The notes beneath the pieces are model-generated. The model had not been told where the DNA came from. It did not search any database and saw only the letters and a program-made list of their open reading frames with translations. 64,000 bases of DNA from Niastella vici (GTDB lineage: Bacteria; Bacteroidota; Bacteroidia; Chitinophagales; Chitinophagaceae), in assembly GCF_002077945.1 (NCBI RefSeq), contig NZ_LVYD01000042.1, positions 248,001-312,000 of the forward strand, given 5' to 3'. Shown piece after piece: positions 34,966-43,219 of this stretch. Every line of letters starts with the position of its first letter. Positions within the stretch are counted from its first letter, which is position 1. The position numbers were made by a program, and so were the translations under genes.

Positions 34966-36618
34966 CTACAACGACACCCCTCTTTTCCAGGGAATAAAAT
35001 CGTCCTGCGCCAGCTGTACGGCTTTGGGGATGGCTTCGCCACTGGCCACCTGTATGCAATATTCGAGGATCTCCTCCCCTACTTCTTCTATATTCTTTTC
35101 TCCTGTAATAATGCTTCCGGTATCTATATCTATTATATCACCCATGCGGCGGGCAAGCAGGGAATTGGTGGCGATCTTTATAGTAGGCGCCACCGGGTTA
35201 CCGGTTGGTGTGCCCAAACCTGTGGTAAATAATATTAACGTGGCGCCCGAGGCCGCTTTACCGGTAGTGGCCTCCACATCATTGCCCGGGGTACAAACCA
35301 AACTTAAGCCGGGCATGTTGACCCGTTCGGTATAATCGAGCACCTCAACAACGGGCGATGTTCCGCCCTTGCGGGCAGCGCCGGTTGATTTAATGGCATC
35401 GGTGATGAGGCCGTCTTTGATATTACCGGGCGATGGGTTCATATGAAACCCTGAGCCTACTTTCATCGCCTCGCCGTTGTACGCCTGCATCAGGTGGATG
35501 AATTTATTGGCCACTTCTTCACTTACACAACGATCGACCAGCGCCTGTTCGGCGCCGCAGAGCTCCGGAAATTCAGCCAGCAATATTTTACCGCCCAGGG
35601 CAACCAGCAGATCAGCCGTATGCCCAACGGCAGGGTTGGCCGAAATACCACTGAATCCATCACTGCCACCACACTTGACGCCAATACATAAATTACTCAG
35701 GGAAGCAGGCGTGCGTTCCAGCTTATTGAGCTCAGCCATTCCCAGAAAAGTTTTGCGAATAGCTTCACAGATCAATTCTTCTTCACTCACGGTTTGCTGT
35801 TGCTCAAAAATGTATAGCGGTTTATCAAAGGCCGGATTTCTTTTTTTGAGGTCAGTTAAAAAATCGGCTACCTGCAAATGTTGGCAACCCAGGCTTAACA
35901 GGGTAACACCGCCCACATTTGGATGATCGGCATACGCGGCCAGCAGCGCGCTTAAAGTAGAAGCATCCTGCCGGGTTCCGCCGCAACCGCCGCTGTGATT
36001 CAGGAATTTTATGCCATCCACATTTTTAAAGAACCGTGTTTGATCATTGGCTGCAACCGGGTTCAACGAAATGTCATCAACATCTTCACCCGCTGTATAA
36101 GCGTTCAACATTTCTTTTGTAAACCGCCGGTACTTATCAGTGACCGCATACCCCAACTCGTTCCACAATGCTTCTTTTATAACATCGAGGTTCCTGTTCT
36201 CGCAAAAAACGGTGGGAATAAATAGCCAGTAGTTGGCGGTTCCAACCCGGCCATCTCCTCTTTTATATCCATTAAATGTGCGATTTACAAATTTCGACAC
36301 ATCGGGTTGTTGCCACGATGCTTTTACGTTGCGGTACCCATACTCGCCGGCCGCATGATGGGTATTGGCCGTTGTCATCAGTGTTCCCTTCGGTAATGCA
36401 TATTGCACTTTTCCTACCAGCGACCCATACATTATAACCTCATCGCCTGTTTGCATATCATTTATAAAGAACTTATGCTTTGCGGGCACATCGTGTTGCA
36501 ACGTCATATTTTGCCCGCCTGCAGAAATAATGGTTCCAGCAGCAAGGTCTTGCAAAGCAACCAGTACATTATCATCGGTGTGTATCTTAAGAAAAGGATT
36601 CCGGACAGCTGTAGTCAT
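34966..36618 (-). CDS. uxaA: Altronate dehydratase (SAF plus C-terminal domain)
   Basis: 550 residues. N-terminal SAF domain (about 12-85, VLVALQDLAAGTII ... MQTGDEVIMYGSLVGKV) and a large C-terminal domain with HSGGCGGTRQDAS, GCQHLQ, KCGGSDGFSGISANPA and CTPGNDVEATTGKAASGA; the cysteines are consistent with the iron cofactor of this family. It converts D-altronate to 2-keto-3-deoxygluconate, the galacturonate branch, parallel to UxuA. Fused full-length form, as in E. coli UxaA. It is transcribed away from the AraC-type gene over a 403-bp gap; a candidate -7 (TAATTTTTG, 36720-36712) lies in the gap. Confidence 0.93.
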   Translation of the reverse strand: MTTAVRNPFLKIHTDDNVLVALQDLAAGTIISAGGQNMTLQHDVPAKHKFFINDMQTGDEVIMYGSLVGKVQYALPKGTLMTTANTHHAAGEYGYRNVKASWQQPDVSKFVNRTFNGYKRGDGRVGTANYWLFIPTVFCENRNLDVIKEALWNELGYAVTDKYRRFTKEMLNAYTAGEDVDDISLNPVAANDQTRFFKNVDGIKFLNHSGGCGGTRQDASTLSALLAAYADHPNVGGVTLLSLGCQHLQVADFLTDLKKRNPAFDKPLYIFEQQQTVSEEELICEAIRKTFLGMAELNKLERTPASLSNLCIGVKCGGSDGFSGISANPAVGHTADLLVALGGKILLAEFPELCGAEQALVDRCVSEEVANKFIHLMQAYNGEAMKVGSGFHMNPSPGNIKDGLITDAIKSTGAARKGGTSPVVEVLDYTERVNMPGLSLVCTPGNDVEATTGKAASGATLILFTTGLGTPTGNPVAPTIKIATNSLLARRMGDIIDIDTGSIITGEKNIEEVGEEILEYCIQVASGEAIPKAVQLAQDDFIPWKRGVSL

Positions 36619-37021
36619 GGTGATTTGTTTTAATATCTGATCATTTAATACATCCGGCCTGTTTTATGGTTATGCTTGCCAACGGAAATGATATTTAGGG
36701 AGGAACAATAGCAAAAATTAACCTATGCCTTCTGAATCAATCAGTTTAAAAAGCAAATAAATAAGTTATGCCCAATGCCGGTTGCGGCCAATTGTCCAAC
36801 TATTCATCAATTTTACCATACTGACTAACCCACACTGCATTGGGGCGGTGTCTTTACTGGAATGGTAATGCGGGTTAAGGGTAAAGTATTATGAAGTGAA
36901 GCCGCCGACCGGAAACTGTTACGGAAACGTTAGCGTAACTTTTTTACGTTACCCCTAAAAACTAACCTAATTTACCTCTGATTGCAAACCAATTTGCCAT
37001 TTGAAGTAAAAATAGCTTAAC
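36619..37021. promoter_or_regulatory. Divergent control region uxaA / AraC gene
   Basis: A 403-bp gap without a gene. On the AraC side, 36925-36955 carries CGTAA/TTACG inverted repeats around a T-run, and GTAAAAATAGCTTAA (37006-37020) lies directly before the ATG. The same motif precedes the GH2 gene and the SusC gene, so it may be the site of the AraC-type protein. On the uxaA side there is TAATTTTTG (36720-36712, minus) with TTG 17 bp upstream. The middle part shows nothing I can name. Confidence 0.45.
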
Positions 37022-37894
37022 ATGAGGCCCCAGCTATTAAAAGTAACCAAAGAAATCCGCCACTCGTTTAGCGTGCGTCAGGATCTTGTTCCGTATATCA
37101 ATAACCGCTGGCACTACCACCAGGAAGTAGAGCTGATCCATTTCCAAAAAGGGGAAGGAACCCAGTTCATCGGCGATAGCATCAAACAGTTTAAAACAGG
37201 CGATGTAGTGCTGGTTGGCTCAGGCCTACCCCATTACTGGCGGTTCAACGATACGTTTTTCGATGAAAATGAAGCTGCCACCGCTGATGTTCGGGTTTGT
37301 CATTTCAATGAGACCTTCTGGGGAGAACAATTTTTACAACTGCCTGAAAACATTAAGATCAGAAACGTACTGGAAGCAGCCAAACGTGGCTTACAAATAA
37401 CAGGTAAGACCAGGACAGTTGTTGCCGAGTTCCTGGATGTATTATTACATACCGAAGGGCCGCATCGCATTTTGTTGCTTACCCAGGCATTAACGGCCAT
37501 TGCCGAATGCCCCAACCTTCAACCATTATCATCTATCGGCTTTAAACATGAGCTGCCCGATAACGAAAATGACCGCATCAACGCCATTTACGATTTTTCA
37601 TTGAAGAACTTCAAACGGCCTATTCAGTTAGATGAGATCGCTTCGGTGGCCAACATCAGCCCCAACTCATTCTGCCGTTATTTCAAATCAAAAACAAGAA
37701 AGACCTTTTCTCAATTCCTGATAGAAGTACGGGTGGGCTACGCCTGCAAGCTGCTGATCGAAAATAAAATGAGCATCAAACAGCTTTGCTTTGAAAGCGG
37801 GTTCAACAATTTCACCAGCTTTCATAAATATTTCAAACTCATTACCGGAAAAAGTCCCCTGAATTACCAGAAAGAATTTATCCAAAAACAGTAG
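37022..37894 (+). CDS. AraC-family transcriptional regulator
   Basis: 290 residues. N-terminal cupin (about 20-75: HYHQEVELIHFQKGEGTQFIGD) binds the effector; the C-terminal double helix-turn-helix spans about 190-285, with IQLDEIASVANISPNSFCRYFKSKTRKTFSQFLIEVRV (in parts) and the second helix pair ending KYFKLITGKSPLNYQKEF. Located 12 bp before the beta-helix protein and divergent from uxaA, it is the only AraC-type regulator in the window and a likely regulator of the glycan genes; the PUL itself has no HTCS or ECF sigma gene nearby. Confidence 0.92.
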   Translation: MRPQLLKVTKEIRHSFSVRQDLVPYINNRWHYHQEVELIHFQKGEGTQFIGDSIKQFKTGDVVLVGSGLPHYWRFNDTFFDENEAATADVRVCHFNETFWGEQFLQLPENIKIRNVLEAAKRGLQITGKTRTVVAEFLDVLLHTEGPHRILLLTQALTAIAECPNLQPLSSIGFKHELPDNENDRINAIYDFSLKNFKRPIQLDEIASVANISPNSFCRYFKSKTRKTFSQFLIEVRVGYACKLLIENKMSIKQLCFESGFNNFTSFHKYFKLITGKSPLNYQKEFIQKQ

Positions 37895-37906
37895 TTACCC
37901 CAATAT

Positions 37907-39427
37907 ATGATCACACGCTTTCGTCAACATATAGTTGCCGCCGGAATTGTTATGCTTGTAGTTGGCTTTCAACCACCGGCCGGCAAATGGGAATCGAAGT
38001 TCCTTACCGTAGCGCCCAATGGAACAGTACAATACCATCCCGATGAAAAAGGAAATATACTCCCCGATTTCAGCCGGGTAGGTTATTACCAGGGCGATCA
38101 ACCGATACCCGACGTGCCGGTTGTAAAAACCATTTCGGCCAGTGAGGAGAACAGCCAGGCAACCATTCAGGCTGCAATTGATGAAGTAAGCCACAGAACA
38201 CCTGACAAGAACGGGTTCCGTGGCGCTATTCTTTTGAAAAAAGGCGTTTACAGGATCCCCGGCATTATTTCCATTACCACCAGCGGCATTATTTTGCGCG
38301 GTGAAGGTGATGGCGGGCAGGACACCCGGCTTATTGCCACCGGCAATACCCAACGCTCCTTAATTACTATTTCAGGCACAGGTAATATAGAAGAAACTAC
38401 CGGTTCGCGGGTAGCTATCACCGATGCCTATGTGCCTACCGGCGCCGCCTCTTTCCATGTTGAATCAGCTGCCGGTTTTAAAAAAGGCGATAAAATAATT
38501 GTATTCCGCCCGGGTACCGATGCCTGGATCAAAGACCTGAAAATGGATGTGATCGATGAACGGGACGGCACCAAACAATGGCGGGCCAAAGAATACGATC
38601 TGCGCTACGAACGCGTGATCATTGCCATTCAGGGAAACACGGTCTTTATTGACAACCCAGTGGTAATGTCGCTCGATAAACAATATGGCGGCGGTTATAT
38701 ATATAAATACAGCTTCAACGGCCGCATCGAAAAAGTGGGGATCGAACAATTGCGCTGCGAATCGGAATATACCAGCGATACGGCTGAAGAGCATGGCTGG
38801 ACGGCCATCCAGATGAATAAAATGGAGAACGGCTGGGTGCGCAATGTAACGGCCCGCTATTTTGGCTATGCCTGTGTTCACCTGGATGACCTGGCAAAAT
38901 GGATCACTGTGACCGACAGCCGTTGCCTGGATGCCAAATCAAAGATCACCGGCGGCCGCCGCTATTCGTTCAACAACGATGGGCAGCAGAACCTGGTCAT
39001 GAATTGCCAAACAACAGAAGGCCGTCATGATTATGTAACCGGCGCACGGGTATGCGGACCGAATGTATTTTATAATTGCAGCGCCAAACAAACCCATGCC
39101 GATATTGGCCCGCACCACCGCTGGTCTTCGGGTACGCTGTACGACAATATTGTTACTGATGGAGAAATAAACATCCAGGACCGTGGCAATTGGGGCAGTG
39201 GTCATGGCTGGGCCGGCGTTACACAGATCGTTTGGAATTGCACCGCCAAACGGGCCGCCGTTCAAAGTCCCTGGGCCAATGGAAAAAATTATTGCATCGG
39301 GTTAAAGGGCGGAAAATATGCCGGCCGGTTAACTGGCCGCCCCGATGGCGAATGGGAAGGACAGAATAAGGAAGGGTTAGAACCGGGATCGTTGTATTTA
39401 GCGCAACTAAAAGCCAGAAAACAGTAA
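37907..39427 (+). CDS. Secreted right-handed beta-helix protein, possible polysaccharide lyase
   Basis: 506 residues. A hydrophobic N-terminus (about 9-22) looks like a signal peptide. From about 80 (ATIQAAIDEVSHR, AILLKKGVYRIPG, IILRGEGDG) the sequence resembles the start of Pectate_lyase_3-type beta-helices, followed by repeating short strands to about 460. Conserved-looking blocks are GWTAIQMNKMENGWVRNVTA, RRYSFNNDGQQ and DIGPHHRWSSGTLYDNI. I cannot assign it to a known PL or GH family from sequence alone. Operonic with the AraC gene (12 bp) and near uxaA, so action on a uronate polymer is likely but unproven. Confidence 0.65.
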   Translation: MITRFRQHIVAAGIVMLVVGFQPPAGKWESKFLTVAPNGTVQYHPDEKGNILPDFSRVGYYQGDQPIPDVPVVKTISASEENSQATIQAAIDEVSHRTPDKNGFRGAILLKKGVYRIPGIISITTSGIILRGEGDGGQDTRLIATGNTQRSLITISGTGNIEETTGSRVAITDAYVPTGAASFHVESAAGFKKGDKIIVFRPGTDAWIKDLKMDVIDERDGTKQWRAKEYDLRYERVIIAIQGNTVFIDNPVVMSLDKQYGGGYIYKYSFNGRIEKVGIEQLRCESEYTSDTAEEHGWTAIQMNKMENGWVRNVTARYFGYACVHLDDLAKWITVTDSRCLDAKSKITGGRRYSFNNDGQQNLVMNCQTTEGRHDYVTGARVCGPNVFYNCSAKQTHADIGPHHRWSSGTLYDNIVTDGEINIQDRGNWGSGHGWAGVTQIVWNCTAKRAAVQSPWANGKNYCIGLKGGKYAGRLTGRPDGEWEGQNKEGLEPGSLYLAQLKARKQ

Positions 39428-39445
39428 ACATTAAACTTAAAAAAC

Positions 39446-39550
39446 AGTTACAAGTTGCAGGTTGCAAGGAAATACAAGTCAGATGCAGTAGAAAATTATT
39501 GAATCAACCTGATTCCCGACCCTGTAACTTGTAACCTGGAACCTGAAACT
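39446..39550 (-). terminator. Imperfect inverted repeat between convergent genes
   Basis: 39446-39468 and 39528-39550 pair at 19 of 23 positions. On the minus strand the stem is followed by TGTTTTTTAAG, a good T-tract, so it probably ends the DUF386 transcript. The loop and flanks are rich in GTAACCTG/GCAACC words, another word-repeat element. No T-tract follows on the plus strand. Confidence 0.5.
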
Positions 39551-39580
39551 AGCAACCTGTAACCAGCAACCAGCACCTTA

Positions 39581-40195
39581 TTAACTCGCTGCTCGTATTT
39601 TAATCACAATCTTCTTCACCACCTTATTTCCACCAGGTGTAATGTTCGGGCGGTGTGCTTCGCCGGGGAAGAAAATGATAAATGTTCCCGCAGGAATAAC
39701 ATAAAATTTTCCCGGAGCGGTATAATTAGCTACATCTTTTGTTTCATCGTAGGGTTTGGTAACCGAAGTAACTTCTGCCACCGGCCATTTACCCATTTTT
39801 TCATCGCCGGTAATTACGCATTGCAAATCGATATACTTCTTGTGCGATTCCCAGCCTGTTTTATCAAAATCCTTGCTGGGATCTTCGGTCACAGATGCAA
39901 ATACATTATCGCCGTCAATGGGATATTTCCCCTTAGCTATTGTTTGCAGGTTGTTCTCCTTTAACCAGGCAAAGGCTTTGTCCCAATACGTTTTGTTGAT
40001 GCGGTACTGGCGGGCAAATTCCTGCTGGTTGATCGATTTATGCGGCTTCAGCGGCGCACCATTCAACCATTCTTTTTTCTTAAACCATTTGGCCGCTTTT
40101 GATTTTGAGATCGTGGAATCGGCAGCCGGTTGCGCATTTACAGAAAGAAAAGAAACCAAAACCAGCAGGAACGATAGAACCATTGCTTTTTTCAT
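39581..40195 (-). CDS. Secreted YhcH/YjgK/YiaL (DUF386) family protein
   Basis: 204 residues from the ATG at 40195 (MKKAMVLSFLLV); the ATG at 40207 is possible. A signal peptide (to about residue 25, SVNAQ) precedes the cupin-like DUF386 domain (about 60-200) with WESHKKYIDLQCVITGDE and FFPGEAHRPNI, which hold the metal-binding His and Glu. Cytoplasmic relatives help sugar anomer conversion in sialate, alginate or uronate metabolism (YiaL, YhcH, EbgC). Export is unusual and suggests work on periplasmic oligosaccharides. A terminator separates it from the GH29 gene. Confidence 0.85.
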   Translation of the reverse strand: MKKAMVLSFLLVLVSFLSVNAQPAADSTISKSKAAKWFKKKEWLNGAPLKPHKSINQQEFARQYRINKTYWDKAFAWLKENNLQTIAKGKYPIDGDNVFASVTEDPSKDFDKTGWESHKKYIDLQCVITGDEKMGKWPVAEVTSVTKPYDETKDVANYTAPGKFYVIPAGTFIIFFPGEAHRPNITPGGNKVVKKIVIKIRAAS

Positions 40196-40251
40196 ACGTG
40201 CATTCATGTTTGCAGGAATTAAAATAGGTGTAAATATAAGGGCATTATACT

Positions 40252-40286
40252 AAAAAGGCGGCATCCCGCCCTTGCAGCATGCCGCC
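40252..40286 (-). terminator. Rho-independent terminator at the end of the PUL operon
   Basis: GGCGGCAT (40257-40264) and ATGCCGCC (40279-40286) form an 8-bp stem with a 14-nt loop, followed on the minus strand by TTTTTAG (40256-40250). It lies 38 bp after the GH29 stop codon. Confidence 0.8.
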
Positions 40287-40323
40287 AATTAACTAATCAA
40301 ATTTTTAAAAATGATGTCTTACC

Positions 40324-41760
40324 CTATTCCTTCATGTTCCCAAGTCCACTGGCGCCGGCACCGGTAAACTTCTTATCGGCCACAGTGCCCTTTACCTGCA
40401 GTTTAATTACTGAGGCAATGGCATCGGGTGCATTTTCAGGAAGCGTGATCACCAGGCCATCAGCTGATTTGGCCGTAGCTAATTTTTTACCACCAGCCAG
40501 TAAGGTAGCCGATGTAACCGGTTGTTGTAAACCGGGCACTACCAGTTTTTTATCGGCCGGCCAGTTGAAAACGCTCAGGTATAAGGTAGTATTTCCCTTC
40601 ACTTCTTTCTTGGTGCAGCGGCCCCATGATAAAGTTCCAAACGGACTGGCCTTTGTGTCATAAATAGATTCGCCATTCACTTTCATCCAGGCGCCCACCT
40701 GTTTCAGGCGTTCAATACTTTCGTCGGGGAAAGTGCCATCGGCTTTGGGACCCACATTCAACAAATAATTACCGCCTTTCGATGCTATGTCGATCAGGTT
40801 TCTGATGAGTGTCTCGGTATTCTTCCAGTTGTGATCGTCTTTTTTGAAACCCCAGGTACCGTTCATGGTCATGCAGGTTTCCCAATCTTTACCATCCAGA
40901 TCACTTTCTTTTGGAATTCTTTGTTCAGGCGTTTTATAATCGCCCGCGAAATTGGGCCGTTTTAACCGGTCGTTGGTAATAATATTCGGTTGCAGGGCCA
41001 GCACGGCATTCAGCTTTTCTGCAAATTCATCGGTCATGCCGGTAGGTGTATCCCACCACAATACCGCCACATCGCCGTAGTTGGTCAACAATTCTTTCAC
41101 CTGCGGCACCGCTACTTCATCAATGTATTGGGCCATGGTTTTGGTGGTTTGTGTGGGGTCCCAATGACCTTCATGCGCAGCCGTATATGCATCAATGGCG
41201 GCTGAATCAGGGTTGGCCCAGCCTTCGCTCGTTACTTTTCTTGCAGCAGCGCCACCGGGGTTATTCCAGTCCTGCGCATGTGAATAATAAAAGCCCAGCT
41301 TCAACCCATATTTGCGACAGGCTTCGGCCAGGGGTTTCAGCAGGTCCTTACCATAAGGCGTAGCATCCACCATATTCCATTTGCTGGCATTTGATTTAAA
41401 CAAAGCAAAACCATCGTGGTGTTTGGCGGTGATCACGATATACTTCATACCGGCTTCCTTTGCCAGTTTCACCCACGCATCCGCATCATATTTTTCGGGG
41501 TTGAAAGAAGCAGCAAATGCCTGGTAATCGGCAACCGGAATTTTTCCGCGGTTCATGATCCATTCCCCAATACGGTTTATGGAATGGCCATTATAATAAC
41601 CTGCCGGCACTGAATACACCCCCCAGTGAATGAACATGCCAAACCGGGCTTCGCGCCACCATTGCATGCGTTGATCATGGCTTACCTGTGCAGAAGTTTG
41701 TGCAGATACTGTATGCAGCAAACAACCCAACAGCACAATTGCAGAAACTACTTTTTTCAT
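40324..41760 (-). CDS. Alpha-L-fucosidase, GH29
   Basis: 478 residues. Signal peptide (to about 20, TVSAQ). GH29 catalytic barrel: RFGMFIHWGVYSVPAGYY, YIVITAKHHDGFALFKS and the nucleophile aspartate in VAVLWWDTPTG (D237), followed by a beta-sandwich domain with NWPADKK (about 390-475). Retaining exo-hydrolysis of alpha-L-fucosyl ends in the periplasm. The second GH29 (43220-45082) has the same start of the barrel but a longer C-terminus. Last gene of the PUL operon; preceded by a 151-bp gap and followed by a terminator. Confidence 0.92.
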   Translation of the reverse strand: MKKVVSAIVLLGCLLHTVSAQTSAQVSHDQRMQWWREARFGMFIHWGVYSVPAGYYNGHSINRIGEWIMNRGKIPVADYQAFAASFNPEKYDADAWVKLAKEAGMKYIVITAKHHDGFALFKSNASKWNMVDATPYGKDLLKPLAEACRKYGLKLGFYYSHAQDWNNPGGAAARKVTSEGWANPDSAAIDAYTAAHEGHWDPTQTTKTMAQYIDEVAVPQVKELLTNYGDVAVLWWDTPTGMTDEFAEKLNAVLALQPNIITNDRLKRPNFAGDYKTPEQRIPKESDLDGKDWETCMTMNGTWGFKKDDHNWKNTETLIRNLIDIASKGGNYLLNVGPKADGTFPDESIERLKQVGAWMKVNGESIYDTKASPFGTLSWGRCTKKEVKGNTTLYLSVFNWPADKKLVVPGLQQPVTSATLLAGGKKLATAKSADGLVITLPENAPDAIASVIKLQVKGTVADKKFTGAGASGLGNMKE

Positions 41761-41911
41761 ATAGACACTTTTGTTTTTATGTGCAACTAACTGAATATTA
41801 CCATCCCGGCTTATAAACCAACCTGCAATGTATTCACTTATTTCAGCATTACATTTTGGCCCTGCTTATTTTAATCTTTTGCTAATCTAACGCCAGCTTT
41901 TCCTGTTAACC

Positions 41912-43087
41912 TTATTTCTTATTCTGCCGCAACAGTGCTTCCAAATAATAATAATCACCATAGTTCAACGGCACATCTACTTCACTTTTGGCTGGCTTTG
42001 AACCGGTGCTGTGCAACAGAATAAATCCTTTATTCTCGCCAATGGGCGACCGGTAACTTTTTGTCAGGTTTTGTAAAATGGTATTGGCTACCGACAGGTA
42101 TTCTTTTTTGTTCTTGCTGTATTTTGATAACTCTAACAAACCTGAAGCAATTACACCGGCAGCTGATACATCACGGGGCTCATTTGGAATTTCAGGTGCA
42201 TTAAAATCCCAGTACGGTATTTTATCGGCCGGCAAATTGGGATGATGTAATATGAATGCGGCCACATGTTCTGCCTGTTGCAGGTAAGCCACATTTTTTG
42301 TTTCGCGGTAACACATCGTATATCCGTACAGGGCCCATGCCTGTCCACGCGCCCAGGCCGATTCATCGGCATAGCCCTGGTGCGTTTGCCTTTTCACTAC
42401 CTTACCTGTGAGGGTATCGTAATCTACTACGTGATAAGAACTATAATCGGCCCTGAAATGATTTTTCATGGTGGTGTTCGCATGGCTGACTGCGATCCTG
42501 TAAAAAGAAGAATCGCCGGTGAGCCTTGTTGCTGCAAACAATAATTCCAGGTTCATCATATTGTCGATAATGACAGGGTAACCCCATTGCTCTTTGTGAT
42601 GGTCCCAGCTGCGAATGCAACCCACTACCGGATTAAAACGGGTTGACAGTGTTTTAGCCGATTGAATGATCACCTCTTTATACGCCGCATCTTTGGTGAT
42701 GTTATAGCCGGTTCCATAGCTGCAGTATATTTTGAAACCCATATCATGGGTACCGCCATTGAATTTTTCTTTTTCCAGCTGGGCTGTAAATGCTTCGGCT
42801 TTTGATTTCCATTCGGACTTGTGGGTGAATTCATACAACATCCATAATTCACCGGCAAAAAAACCGCTGGTCCAGTCCCGGGCGGGAACCAGTTTCAGTT
42901 GTCCGTTTTCGAGGGTACGCGGCGCTACCAGCTCAGGTTTGTTTCCTTTTGCTTCATCAATACTTTTTAACATCAGCTGCGTTTGCTTTTCTGCATCGGC
43001 AAATACGGGCGCCAGCTTTACAGCCTGCGCGTTTGCCATGAATGCGGCCAGCAAAAGAGCGAATGTCCCAACGAGTTTGTTTTGCAT
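41912..43087 (-). CDS. GH88 unsaturated glucuronyl hydrolase
   Basis: 391 residues, signal peptide to about 22. The (alpha/alpha)6 barrel has the GH88 marks: RDWTSGFFAGELWMLYE, VIIDNMMNLELLFAATR (catalytic Asp region) and DESAWARGQAWALYGYTMCYRE, then the C-terminal NYGDYYYLEALLR. The enzyme removes 4,5-unsaturated glucuronate or galacturonate from the non-reducing ends that polysaccharide lyases leave. That fits the lyase-family genes in the same locus. No KduI/KduD genes for the released product are in the window. Confidence 0.9.
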   Translation of the reverse strand: MQNKLVGTFALLLAAFMANAQAVKLAPVFADAEKQTQLMLKSIDEAKGNKPELVAPRTLENGQLKLVPARDWTSGFFAGELWMLYEFTHKSEWKSKAEAFTAQLEKEKFNGGTHDMGFKIYCSYGTGYNITKDAAYKEVIIQSAKTLSTRFNPVVGCIRSWDHHKEQWGYPVIIDNMMNLELLFAATRLTGDSSFYRIAVSHANTTMKNHFRADYSSYHVVDYDTLTGKVVKRQTHQGYADESAWARGQAWALYGYTMCYRETKNVAYLQQAEHVAAFILHHPNLPADKIPYWDFNAPEIPNEPRDVSAAGVIASGLLELSKYSKNKKEYLSVANTILQNLTKSYRSPIGENKGFILLHSTGSKPAKSEVDVPLNYGDYYYLEALLRQNKK

Positions 43088-43145
43088 TCTGATTTATTTA
43101 CTATATAATTAATTTCGTTTACCCAGTGGCGTCTCTACACTTCGT

Positions 43146-43216
43146 CCTGATAGTTATCGGGACCGGTACAAGCACGCCCGACGTTTTTTACTTTAAGCCT
43201 TCGACTTCGCTCAGGG
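43146..43216. repeat. Short interspersed repeats in the GH88-GH29 gap
   Basis: CCTGATA/TATCGGG (43146-43161) is a small hairpin, and CCTTCGACTTCGCTCAGGG (43198-43216) abuts the GH29 stop. The 16-mer CTTCGACTTCGCTCAG recurs at 59923-59938, after the acidic-protein gene. Such sequences are scattered repeats in many Bacteroidota genomes (from memory); here each sits just after a gene end. Confidence 0.55.
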
Positions 43217-43219
43217 TTT

